DNA of 13,922 nt from an uncultured Candidatus Saccharibacteria bacterium (GCA_946478995.1 CAMLDK010000020.1:1-13922); one strand, 5' to 3'. Shown: positions 7,111-12,828, numbered from the stretch's first letter. Program-made: numbers and translations. Notes: a model not told the origin generated them from the sequence alone.

Positions 7111-8259
7111 ACAACGACAATTAATAGTGCTTCTATGCGGCGAATAAAGATGTTTCTGGGCTGGCTGGGGCTTGGCTGGCCGAAGTCAAAGCTCGGCAGC
7201 AGATTGCTGGCCGGTTTTATAGCGGTCATTTTCCTGACAATCGGATCCATGTATGGGATCGCCCAGTGGTATATAGCCAAGCATAAAAGCGAACCTCTGG
7301 TTATAGGCGCGACTTTCGTGCCCGGCTATGCCCGGTTCTTTGATCTGGATCCGCAGGAAACACTTGAAGCCATGATAAAAGACATAGGCTTCACGCGGCT
7401 AAGGCTGGTCAGCTACTGGAACAAGGGCGAGCCAAAGCCCGGCAAATACGATTTTTCCGACCTGGACTGGCAATTCAAAATGGCCGAAGAGAATAACGTC
7501 GATATAAGCCTGGCTATAGGCCTGCGGCAACCCCGCTGGCCGGAATGCCACATGCCGGACTGGGCGGCAGGCCTGCCGAAAGAAGACTGGTCCAAGCGGT
7601 TGAAAACCTATATGCAAAAAGTTATCGAGAGATATAAAGATAGTCCGTCTCTGGTCAGCTATCAGCTGGAAAACGAATACTTTTTGAAAGTTTTCGGAGA
7701 CTGTCCGGACCACAGCGAAGAAAGGCTGATAGATGAATTTAACTTTGTGAAACAGCTCGACCCGGACAAGCCGCTAATAGTTTCCCGAAGCGATAATGCC
7801 GTGCCCAGCTGGCCGGTAGGAGAGCCGCGGGCCGATATAATCGGCGCTTCGATTTATAAAAGGGTATGGGACAAGACGGTCACTAACCGATACTTTGAAT
7901 ATCCTTTTCCGGCGTGGTTTTATGCCTTCTTAGCCGGAGGCGCGGAACTGACAACCGGCAGGAACACGTTCATCCACGAGCTGCAGACCGAAGCCTGGCT
8001 GCCGGACAACACAGGTTTTAGCTTCGGTTTCGCTAAAAATGATTATCACATGAATGACATAGGCTCTATACCCGAACAAAACAAATCATTAAATTCTAAA
8101 AGACTGGCCGACAGGATAGATTACGGAGTAGGCACCGGCATGAGAACAATAGATGTCTGGGGAGTGGAATGGTGGTACTGGCGGAAAGTTAAAGCAAACG
8201 ACCCGTCGCTGTGGAATACCGCAAAGGAAAAGATTAGACAATATCAGTACGGATATTAA
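7093..8259 (+). CDS. Membrane-anchored TIM-barrel glycoside hydrolase-like protein (clan GH-A type)
   Basis: This 388-residue protein has a basic N-terminus, one membrane helix (about 39-59, LAGFIAVIFLTIGSMYGIAQW) and an outside-facing domain, which suggests a type II anchor. The domain reads like a (beta/alpha)8 retaining glycosidase. It has FTRLRLVSYWNKGEPKPGKYDFS (100-122) as an early barrel strand, then the acid/base pair N194-E195 in SYQLENEY. The probable nucleophile E296 lies in FIHELQTEAW, and aromatic-rich VWGVEWWYW (355-363) lies near the last strand. The Asn-Glu plus second Glu arrangement is typical of clan GH-A (GH5/GH42-like), but I cannot place it in a numbered family. Starts at 7135 or 7150 are possible. 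A role in trimming or making surface glycan with the divergent GT2 gene is inference. Confidence 0.82.
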   Translation: MPKRKQTTTINSASMRRIKMFLGWLGLGWPKSKLGSRLLAGFIAVIFLTIGSMYGIAQWYIAKHKSEPLVIGATFVPGYARFFDLDPQETLEAMIKDIGFTRLRLVSYWNKGEPKPGKYDFSDLDWQFKMAEENNVDISLAIGLRQPRWPECHMPDWAAGLPKEDWSKRLKTYMQKVIERYKDSPSLVSYQLENEYFLKVFGDCPDHSEERLIDEFNFVKQLDPDKPLIVSRSDNAVPSWPVGEPRADIIGASIYKRVWDKTVTNRYFEYPFPAWFYAFLAGGAELTTGRNTFIHELQTEAWLPDNTGFSFGFAKNDYHMNDIGSIPEQNKSLNSKRLADRIDYGVGTGMRTIDVWGVEWWYWRKVKANDPSLWNTAKEKIRQYQYGY

Positions 8260-8263
8260 TCTA

Positions 8264-8488
8264 TCAGCTGAACTGGACTTTTGATTCGCTATTGTAGATT
8301 AAGTCTATATTCTCTCGAAAAACAAGCTTGGCTAACCATCGGCGTACTCCGGTAGCAGTAATAAAATCCTCCACTTCAGCATCTTTTCTGAGCGCACGCT
8401 GAGCTTCAGATTCTGCCGGTGGTGCAGATTCTTCACCTTTTGCCCTTCCTAGGCCCAGATTTATTTCTCCAATATTTTCTTTCAACAT
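8264..8488 (-). CDS. Small orphan protein, 74 residues
   Basis: I do not recognise this protein. The N-terminus (MLKENIGEINLGLGRAKG) is followed by a charged, probably flexible Ala/Glu/Pro stretch (about 19-38). The more compact C-terminus contains TGVRRWLAKLVFRENIDLIY (46-65). It ends in TGA 4 nt from the stop of the convergent glycosidase-like gene, which is the tight packing seen elsewhere in the window. A TATTAT lies 4 nt before the ATG but has no matching -35, so the promoter is uncertain. Real-gene status rests on packing and the absence of a better frame. It could be spurious. Confidence 0.55.
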   Translation of the reverse strand: MLKENIGEINLGLGRAKGEESAPPAESEAQRALRKDAEVEDFITATGVRRWLAKLVFRENIDLIYNSESKVQFS

Positions 8489-8568
8489 AGAAATAATATT
8501 TTTTCACATATAAAACGCTAGTGCAAGGTTCGTTTTATTGGGAAGAAATTTCTTGTCTAATTATATCT

Positions 8569-9564
8569 TTAATGACGTAGTCCGTCATTTATCATACCGG
8601 CGCGCAATATAGGATTATCTACAGCCGCATGGGCGTAAAAATCCTCGCCAGTATAGTGAACCACTCGGGGGCCTTGTCCGGTCGGAACAGGATAATATAC
8701 CGCATCAGAAGATAAATCTATATCTCCCGGGACAAACATATAACTTCCTTCAACACCGCTTAGTTTGATATTTCTGCCGCCAACCTGGTGAACAGCTTGA
8801 GCAATTTCTCCATTATGCGTTCCTGCCATATTTTGTCTTCCGAGCCTGCCGTTTTCAGTCATAAAGGCCCGCCAGCCGAACCTTGCTATGTCCGCCGTCA
8901 TACGCCGGGGGCTCATAGCCGCCGACAATGCGGGGATATCTGCGCTATTTATCGCGCCCCGCAGCCTTCCTATGCCGCCGGAACGTCCGAAATCTTTTCT
9001 GACTCCGCCTGCATCTCTGCCGGCTTTGTGAGGCATTTCATCAATACTAAGTCCGGTTATTTCCAATACATCCGAGCCTCTGCCTGCAATTTGCAAACCG
9101 GTTAGTCCGCCGCCCGAAAAGCCCGCTATGAAAGTTTCACCCAAAGCGCGGCCTTCCAAAAATCTCATTTGATATTCAGCCGGAACTCTTATGCCCATAG
9201 CTATTTTCCTTTTATCTTCATCGTCCAAGGTTACGGAATCCGGTTCGTTGGGCAGAACAGTCACTCGGGAATTTGGTAATACAAGTTCTTGGACTGCACG
9301 TGCCCCTATGTAATGGTGCGCTGTCCAGCCTTGCATGTAATGAAGAGGGAGCACTAGGTCTGTTCCATCGTATTCGCCATCTATAGGCTCCAGGGTAGCG
9401 GCTTCCACGTGGTGGTTCGGACTGACCTCTATATGTTCGGCGATGGGCCGTTCGGCATATACATCTGCTAAGGTCTTATGGGCCCATCTCTCCCGGAAAG
9501 CTTCAATATTATCGCGTAGCGGCTCCAGAGCCTCTTTCGCGGTTCTCTCCTCTATACTTATCAT
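8569..9564 (-). CDS. Probable alpha/beta hydrolase
   Basis: This 331-residue protein has an early strand-loop region GTDLVLPLHYMQGWTAHHYI (67-86) followed by strand RVTVLPN (100-106). A nucleophile-elbow motif, TFIAGFSGGGLTG (144-156), fits GxSxG with S150 as the probable nucleophile. After a charged, arginine-rich insertion (about 172-245, possibly a lid) come SYMFVPGDIDLSSD (274-287, candidate acid at D281) and HYTGEDFYAHAAVDNP (303-318, candidate histidine H312). The order Ser-Asp-His and spacing suit an alpha/beta hydrolase. There is no signal peptide, so it is probably cytoplasmic. The substrate is unknown (peptidase, esterase and lipase are all possible). Its ATG is preceded by a well-formed leaderless promoter. 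Confidence 0.7.
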   Translation of the reverse strand: MISIEERTAKEALEPLRDNIEAFRERWAHKTLADVYAERPIAEHIEVSPNHHVEAATLEPIDGEYDGTDLVLPLHYMQGWTAHHYIGARAVQELVLPNSRVTVLPNEPDSVTLDDEDKRKIAMGIRVPAEYQMRFLEGRALGETFIAGFSGGGLTGLQIAGRGSDVLEITGLSIDEMPHKAGRDAGGVRKDFGRSGGIGRLRGAINSADIPALSAAMSPRRMTADIARFGWRAFMTENGRLGRQNMAGTHNGEIAQAVHQVGGRNIKLSGVEGSYMFVPGDIDLSSDAVYYPVPTGQGPRVVHYTGEDFYAHAAVDNPILRAGMINDGLRH

Positions 9565-9571
9565 TTAAGCA

Positions 9572-9600
9572 ATTACAGCATATATTGTAATTTTTTTCAA
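9572..9600 (-). promoter_or_regulatory. Leaderless promoter of the alpha/beta hydrolase gene
   Basis: On the minus strand TTGAAA (plus 9595-9600), a 17-nt spacer, and TGTAAT (plus 9572-9577) end 7 nt before the ATG at 9564. There is no Shine-Dalgarno. This is one of the best-formed examples of the pattern in the window. Confidence 0.65.
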
Positions 9601-9610
9601 GATAGCTCAT

Positions 9611-9634
9611 ACTGTTATCAAGGCGAATAACAGT
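9611..9634. promoter_or_regulatory. 8-8-8 inverted repeat abutting the smpB start
   Basis: ACTGTTAT (9611-9618) and ATAACAGT (9627-9634) are perfect inverted copies separated by CAAGGCGA. The right arm ends one base before the smpB ATG. The only Shine-Dalgarno-like bases (AAGG, 9620-9623) lie in the loop. It could be an operator or an mRNA hairpin controlling initiation; the sequence alone does not decide. A weak -10 (TACTGT, 9610-9615) overlaps the left arm. Confidence 0.5.
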
Positions 9635-9635
9635 T

Positions 9636-10097
9636 ATGGTAAAGAAGAAAACGAAGCAGCCAAAAAAGATCCAAAACCGCCGCGCAAAGTTCGACTATGC
9701 GTTGGATAAGGATATTATTGCCGGAATTTCCTTGAATGGCCGTGAGACGAAATCATTAAGACTCAGCCACGGACACTTGAGAGGGGCTTATATAAATATA
9801 AGGAACGGGGAAGCTTGGCTAACTAATGCCACGATTACCAGCTCTCCGGGATTTACCATATCCGAAGCCGAACAGACCAGAGAGCGCAAACTTCTCCTGA
9901 AAAAACGTCAAATAGATGCGCTGGCCGAAGCTAAGAATCAGGGCAAAACTATAGTGCCGATAGAATTTCTGACCGGCGGCCGCTACATAAAGATCAAAAT
10001 AGCTGCCGGAAAAGGTAAAAAACGCTACGACAAACGAGAAAATATCAAAAAGCGCGACCAAACCCGTCAAGCCGCCAAAGAACTAAAAAACAGATAG
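9636..10097 (+). CDS. smpB: SmpB, tmRNA-binding protein for trans-translation
   Basis: SmpB binds the tRNA-like end of tmRNA and delivers it to ribosomes stalled on broken messages. The 153 residues match the family: NRRAKFDYALDKDIIAGISL (14-33) and RETKSLRLSHGHLRGAYI (36-53; usual family 'tEvKSlR.g...l.daY'). RKLLLKKRQID (84-94) follows, and the basic C-terminal tail GKGKKRYDKRENIKKRDQ (124-141) enters the mRNA channel. The first Thr-Glu-Val of the usual TEVKSLR is changed to Arg-Glu-Thr. No ssrA is seen next to it; only tRNA-Asn follows 52 nt downstream. An inverted repeat touches its start codon. Confidence 0.97.
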   Translation: MVKKKTKQPKKIQNRRAKFDYALDKDIIAGISLNGRETKSLRLSHGHLRGAYINIRNGEAWLTNATITSSPGFTISEAEQTRERKLLLKKRQIDALAEAKNQGKTIVPIEFLTGGRYIKIKIAAGKGKKRYDKRENIKKRDQTRQAAKELKNR

Positions 10098-10104
10098 TAA
10101 GGTG

Positions 10105-10134
10105 TTTACATCTGTGAAGTAAAGCAGGTATAAT
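10105..10134 (+). promoter_or_regulatory. Promoter of tRNA-Asn
   Basis: TTTACA (10105-10110), an 18-nt spacer and a consensus TATAAT (10129-10134) lie 15 nt upstream of the mature tRNA 5' end at 10150. Transcription would start near 10141, leaving a short leader for RNase P. Confidence 0.75.
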
Positions 10135-10149
10135 TACACCCTGTAATAT

Positions 10150-10224
10150 TCCCGGGTAGCTCAATGGTGGAGCAAGAAGCTGTTAACTTCGAGGTTGCCG
10201 GTTCGAGTCCGGCCCCGGGAGCCA
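10150..10224 (+). tRNA. tRNA-Asn (anticodon GUU), CCA encoded
   Basis: A complete cloverleaf can be drawn. Acceptor TCCCGGG (10150-10156) pairs with CCCGGGA (10214-10220), and D stem GCTC/GAGC has a 7-nt loop containing GG. The anticodon loop CTGTTAA (10180-10186) has GTT at 10182-10184. The T arm GCCGG-TTCGAGT-CCGGC is at 10197-10213. Discriminator G10221 and CCA at 10222-10224 are encoded. The top pair of the anticodon stem (27-43) is an A-G mismatch. The total of 75 nt is normal. Confidence 0.97.
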
Positions 10225-10273
10225 TAGGTTTGCTGAGAACTCTTGCGGTTCTTAGTAAACCTATTTGTTTTTC
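10225..10273 (+). terminator. Strong intrinsic terminator after tRNA-Asn
   Basis: A 16-17 bp stem (from 10224/10225 to 10240 pairing with 10248 to 10264, only two G-U pairs) closes a 7-nt loop (TCTTGCG) and is followed by TTTGTTTTTC. The stem begins at or overlaps the final A of the tRNA CCA. The length is unusual for an intrinsic terminator. Confidence 0.85.
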
Positions 10274-10279
10274 CGGGCC

Positions 10280-10400
10280 AGACGAGAGCCGGATGCGCGA
10301 TAGCCACGGTTCGGTGCAGCGAAGCTTAGAAAAGAAAGCACTTCAGTATTTTCTTTTCGTGCAAGCGGAAAAGGACGTAGTCCGCTGACCGGCCTCGTTT
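10280..10400 (+). ncRNA. Candidate structured RNA of unknown class
   Basis: The 187-nt gap between the tRNA terminator and the next -1 region is not empty. ACGAG-A-GCCGG (10282-10292, one bulged A) pairs with CCGGCCTCGT (10389-10398) to close a domain. Inside are three further hairpins. The first is a small one around CAC-GGTTCG-GTG (10305-10316), flanked by CGC/GCG (10296-10298 with 10319-10321). The second is a 9-bp stem GAAAAGAAA/TTTCTTTTC (10329-10337 with 10350-10358) with a 12-nt loop. The third is AGCGGA/TCCGCT (10364-10369 with 10381-10386). This resembles a compact multi-branched RNA. I do not see RNase P, SRP, 6S or tmRNA signatures. No clear dedicated promoter or terminator was found, so transcription is unproven. 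Confidence 0.4.
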
Positions 10401-10424
10401 CTAATCTCGCGTCGGAGTCGTATA

Positions 10425-10453
10425 TTGACAAAATATCATTTTTATGATATCTT
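10425..10453 (+). promoter_or_regulatory. Strong leaderless promoter of the orphan operon
   Basis: A perfect TTGACA (10425-10430), a 17-nt spacer and TATCTT (10448-10453) end 7 nt before the ATG at 10461. The frame upstream of that ATG is only open because it reads through the promoter, so 10461 is the start. No Shine-Dalgarno is present. Confidence 0.75.
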
Positions 10454-10460
10454 AGTTTCT

Positions 10461-11231
10461 ATGTCTAATCGTAGAAAATCAACTAAGGAAACCGGGGAAG
10501 GACTTGAATTGCGCCGCCTGGCTCTTGCTAGTGATCCTGAGCTGATAGCTACCAAAATAACTCAGCGATTACAAAAAGTGGGGCATGCCATTGCAACTTC
10601 ACCTGATGTACGCGAGGTAGAAGAAGATGTATTTTCGACTTGCTCGGAACCAATTGATAATAGAGGCGATCGTATGCTTAGGGCCCGGGATACGGGGATT
10701 CCTCTAGTTGAAGTAAGACTTTTACCGGCCGATCCGGTATATGATCCTTTAAGCCGCCTATTTGACATTGATGGAAGTCCTGTATATAGCATTTTCCGCA
10801 CAGACGGACAGCAACAAAACCGAAGAGGAAAGGGCAATTTTATATCCTATCAGAGTATTGGCCTCACATCTGGGCATCCTGGCGGTATAGGTATTTTGGC
10901 TGTCGGCGGAGACTTTTGGGGACCTGAGATCAAATCGTGTATGGATACGGGTGACTTCAGCGGCTACGATGATAGTGACAAAGGCGCACTAAGACCTCCA
11001 ATGCCTTCATTCAGTGCTAGCACAAGCTATGAACATGACCTCGTAAACTCATTAGTATTTAGAGGGCACAACCGTGATGGTATGTCGGTAGCATTAGACC
11101 GTGTAGAAGAAGAATTTGGTTTAGCCAGTAGAAGAGAGGGCGCTATTGAAGGCACAGCTGTAGAAATTGTAGAAACTCCGCCCGAAAGACAACTGCCGGG
11201 CAATTCCCTACATTTACCTAGTGGTAGTTAA
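10461..11231 (+). CDS. Orphan protein of 256 residues, first gene of a two-gene operon
   Basis: I do not recognise this protein. The N-terminus is basic (MSNRRKSTKETGEGLELRR), followed by a probable helical part (about 20-60). A likely folded beta-rich core spans about 75-175, with GIPLVEVRLLPADPVYDPLS, LFDIDGSPVYSIFR and a glycine-rich HPGGIGILAVGGDFWGPEI. The C-terminus is acidic and probably flexible, ending PGNSLHLPSGS. No signal peptide or membrane helix is seen. The stop TAA is separated by one G from the ATG of the next gene, so translation is likely coupled and the two products probably work together. Codon and base composition look a little more A/T-rich than in the atp genes, by eye only. 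Confidence 0.85.
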   Translation: MSNRRKSTKETGEGLELRRLALASDPELIATKITQRLQKVGHAIATSPDVREVEEDVFSTCSEPIDNRGDRMLRARDTGIPLVEVRLLPADPVYDPLSRLFDIDGSPVYSIFRTDGQQQNRRGKGNFISYQSIGLTSGHPGGIGILAVGGDFWGPEIKSCMDTGDFSGYDDSDKGALRPPMPSFSASTSYEHDLVNSLVFRGHNRDGMSVALDRVEEEFGLASRREGAIEGTAVEIVETPPERQLPGNSLHLPSGS

Positions 11232-11232
11232 G

Positions 11233-11601
11233 ATGAGTACAAATACCCCCGAACTCGATAAATTGCGTTTTAGATCTGGTGAAACTGCAGAAGATTTTGC
11301 CAATAAAGTTGCTGATGCTTTGCGAGGTGAAGACGGCAAAATTACTACACCCAGTACAGTAAGAATAGCGTTTGAAGACTTTACCTTGCCCGACCATATA
11401 GTCATGCTAGGTACTACCGAGGTTGACGGAATAACTATCAGTTACACCGAGTTATTTGGCGGTGCCCTTGAGCACTTCCATGGAGTTAAACCCTCAAGCT
11501 TCAGAGCTGTAGAAAACCCTGATGTCCCTCAAATGCAACCATTTTCTATGCAGCTTGAATTAGGTTTTCAAGATCAAGCAGCTGGCGCCCCTGAAGTGTA
11601 A
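11233..11601 (+). CDS. Orphan protein of 122 residues, second gene of the operon
   Basis: I do not recognise this protein. It is soluble and acidic, with a predicted helix GETAEDFANKVADALRGED (about 16-34). Beta-like segments follow: TVRIAFEDFTLPDHIVMLG (about 42-60) and VDGITISYTELFGGALEHFH (about 64-83). The C-terminal tail is Pro/Gln-rich. The ATG at 11233 is chosen over an in-frame GTG at 11221 because the GTG would overlap the upstream gene, while the ATG sits one base after its stop. A terminator follows directly, so the operon has just these two genes. Confidence 0.8.
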   Translation: MSTNTPELDKLRFRSGETAEDFANKVADALRGEDGKITTPSTVRIAFEDFTLPDHIVMLGTTEVDGITISYTELFGGALEHFHGVKPSSFRAVENPDVPQMQPFSMQLELGFQDQAAGAPEV

Positions 11602-11608
11602 AGCCTCA

Positions 11609-11650
11609 AAAAACATAAGCACTCTCGCGAAGGCAGAGTGTTTTTGCTTT
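11609..11650 (+). terminator. Intrinsic terminator of the orphan operon
   Basis: CACTCT (11620-11625) pairs with AGAGTG (11635-11640). Two inner G-C pairs (11627-11628 with 11633-11634) close a GAAG loop. TTTTTGCTTTT follows on the plus side. An A-rich stretch before the stem could support weaker termination in the other direction. Confidence 0.8.
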
Positions 11651-11652
11651 TG

Positions 11653-11661
11653 TGGGATAAT
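11653..11661 (+). promoter_or_regulatory. Extended -10 promoter of the SRPBCC gene
   Basis: TGG-GATAAT is an extended -10 (TGn plus five of six consensus bases) that ends 6 nt before a GTG at 11668. It begins within a few bases of the T-tract of the preceding terminator. No -35 is evident. Confidence 0.5.
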
Positions 11662-11667
11662 GAAACT

Positions 11668-12102
11668 GTGAAAGAAATGAAATTCCAAGTTGAGATAAAC
11701 GCGACTAAAGAAAGGGTTTGGGATACTCTGTGGCAAGACGAAACATTCCGGCAGTGGGCAAGCATCATCGACCCGGGAACATATATGGCAGGGGAGCTGA
11801 AAGAAGGCAATGAAGTACAGTTCATTTCTTCTGAAAACGGATATGGCGTAACAAGTTTGGTTGAAAAGCTGGTCCCGGGCGAATTCTTGCTGCTCAGACA
11901 CCATGCAGATACGCAGGATACCGGAAAGCGGGAGCGTAAAAAGGAGTGGACTGGCGGCACGGAAAGTTACAGACTTGCAGAGAAAGACGGAACTACGACT
12001 TTAACCGCTGTCTTTGATGTTCCGCCAGAATTGGAAAAATATTTTAAGGATAACTATCCCAAAGCCCTGGAACAAGTTAAGGTATTAGCTGAAAGAAAGT
12101 AG
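11668..12102 (+). CDS. SRPBCC/AHSA1-like (START-fold) protein
   Basis: This 144-residue protein opens with MKFQVEINATKERVWDTLWQ, the standard first strand and helix of the Bet v 1/SRPBCC fold ('i.i.ap.ekVW..l.d...f..W'). It continues with RQWASIIDPGTYMAGELKEG, EVQFIS, alternating strands through about residue 115, and a long C-terminal helix (ELEKYFKDNYPKALEQVKVL). The fold binds hydrophobic ligands in a cavity; AHSA1-like members also act as small-molecule sensors or cochaperone-like proteins. The ligand is unknown. The GTG at 11668 is preferred because a -10 ends 6 nt upstream. The ATG at 11677 is the alternative, and the upstream open frame crosses the terminator. Confidence 0.85.
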   Translation: MKEMKFQVEINATKERVWDTLWQDETFRQWASIIDPGTYMAGELKEGNEVQFISSENGYGVTSLVEKLVPGEFLLLRHHADTQDTGKRERKKEWTGGTESYRLAEKDGTTTLTAVFDVPPELEKYFKDNYPKALEQVKVLAERK

Positions 12103-12198
12103 TGGTAGTCAGGGCTAATTAAAAGTTACTAATTCTTATGAACCTAGGGCGACCCGGCCCGATATCAAACAGTTGGCAAAATAAAGTAATTGGTATAT
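12103..12198. other. Intergenic stretch with no clear feature
   Basis: This 96-nt stretch lies between the SRPBCC gene and the promoter of the kinase cassette. A small GGGC/GCCC hairpin is possible around 12146-12160, but no T-tract follows, so I do not call a terminator. Nothing else is visible. Confidence 0.4.
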
Positions 12199-12227
12199 TT
12201 GACTAAATTAACTTTTTATTATATTTT
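12199..12227 (+). promoter_or_regulatory. Leaderless promoter of the kinase/nucleotidyltransferase cassette
   Basis: TTGACT (12199-12204), a 17-nt spacer and TATTTT (12222-12227) end 7 nt before the ATG at 12235. The surrounding 40 nt are strongly A/T-rich. No Shine-Dalgarno is present. Confidence 0.7.
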
Positions 12228-12234
12228 ATAAAGA

Positions 12235-12828
12235 ATGAAAAATCCGGAGCTTATATTAATTGCCGGGAAACCATATTCAGGCAAATCAACAATTGCAGCA
12301 GAATTTGCTAGAAAAGAAGAGCCAAGCTCTGTAAAACACTTATCTATGGGCGATCACGTCCGAGCGATTTTAGCTGGCGATATAGAGTCCGGATATGCCG
12401 AACAGCTCAAAGCCGGAATAGAAGATCTTAAACGTCATATACCGATGCCTCCGGAAACAACTTTGGGCATATTTACCGAATTTATGAATGCTCAGACTGA
12501 AACGGATCTGATAGTAGTTGACGGGCATCCGACTCCGTCAGACATAACTGCGCTGCATGAACTTGGAGCTATTGCCGTCTGTAAAGTAGAGATAAGCGAT
12601 GACACGGTTTATGCGAGAAGTGCTGAGCGAACCCAAAGATTTACAGACGCTCCAGAAGATAGGGCTGCAGTACAAAGGCGGCTAGAGTATTTTGCCCAGA
12701 ATACTTTGCCTGTCTTAGAGCAAATGGCATTGGAATTCCCATTTCATGAACTTGACGGAGAAAAACCCATGGAAGAAAATGCTGCTGCGTTAAGCGGTAT
12801 ATATCACACTAATTCTCTCCAGATATAG
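12235..12828 (+). CDS. Adenylate-kinase-like nucleoside monophosphate kinase
   Basis: This 197-residue protein has P-loop GKPYSGKST (11-19) after a short beta strand. Next is an NMP-binding helix MGDHVRAILAGDIESG (38-53), where R43 matches the conserved arginine of adenylate kinases. VVDGHPTP (94-101) sits where the family has 'DGFPR', so the usual AMP-contacting arginine is missing and replaced by Thr. A short lid with R128, R132 and R135 precedes EDRAAVQRRLEYFAQNTLP (141-159), the family's 'R...RL..Y...T.P' segment. It probably transfers phosphate from ATP to a nucleotide or related substrate that may not be AMP. It is promoter-proximal and 16 nt upstream of a nucleotidyltransferase fusion, which hints at a joint nucleotide or cofactor pathway (inference). 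Confidence 0.8.
   Translation: MKNPELILIAGKPYSGKSTIAAEFARKEEPSSVKHLSMGDHVRAILAGDIESGYAEQLKAGIEDLKRHIPMPPETTLGIFTEFMNAQTETDLIVVDGHPTPSDITALHELGAIAVCKVEISDDTVYARSAERTQRFTDAPEDRAAVQRRLEYFAQNTLPVLEQMALEFPFHELDGEKPMEENAAALSGIYHTNSLQI

Noticed and set aside
10286..10313. Resemblance to group II intron domain V (GAGCCG...CGGTTC)
   Set aside because: The outer stem matches, but the segment between is about 7 nt too short, there is no proper upper stem with bulge, and no reverse transcriptase or other intron domains are nearby.
10329..10362. Possible pseudoknot between loop GCAC (10338-10341) and GTGC (10359-10362)
   Set aside because: With no linker nucleotides crossing a 9-bp stem the geometry is not feasible. 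The two pairings are alternatives at most.
10164..10388. 74-codon plus-strand frame
   Set aside because: It runs through the tRNA-Asn, its terminator and the candidate RNA helices; it cannot be a gene.
10274..10424. tmRNA (ssrA) next to smpB
   Set aside because: The segment is too short and lacks the tRNA-like 5' and 3' ends and a tag-peptide reading frame.
10425..10460. Upstream TTG start for the orphan operon gene
   Set aside because: The TTG is the first half of a perfect TTGACA -35 box and the extra 12 codons would cover the -10 as well. The ATG at 10461 fits the leaderless geometry.
11638..11667. Upstream start for the SRPBCC gene
   Set aside because: This stretch is the terminator T-tract and the extended -10; the GTG at 11668 or ATG at 11677 is far more likely.
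11560..11960. Two minus-strand frames across the terminator and SRPBCC gene
   Set aside because: They cross the intrinsic terminator, and the plus strand encodes a recognisable SRPBCC fold.
12146..12160. GGGC/GCCC hairpin as a terminator
   Set aside because: The stem is only 4 bp and no T-tract follows.
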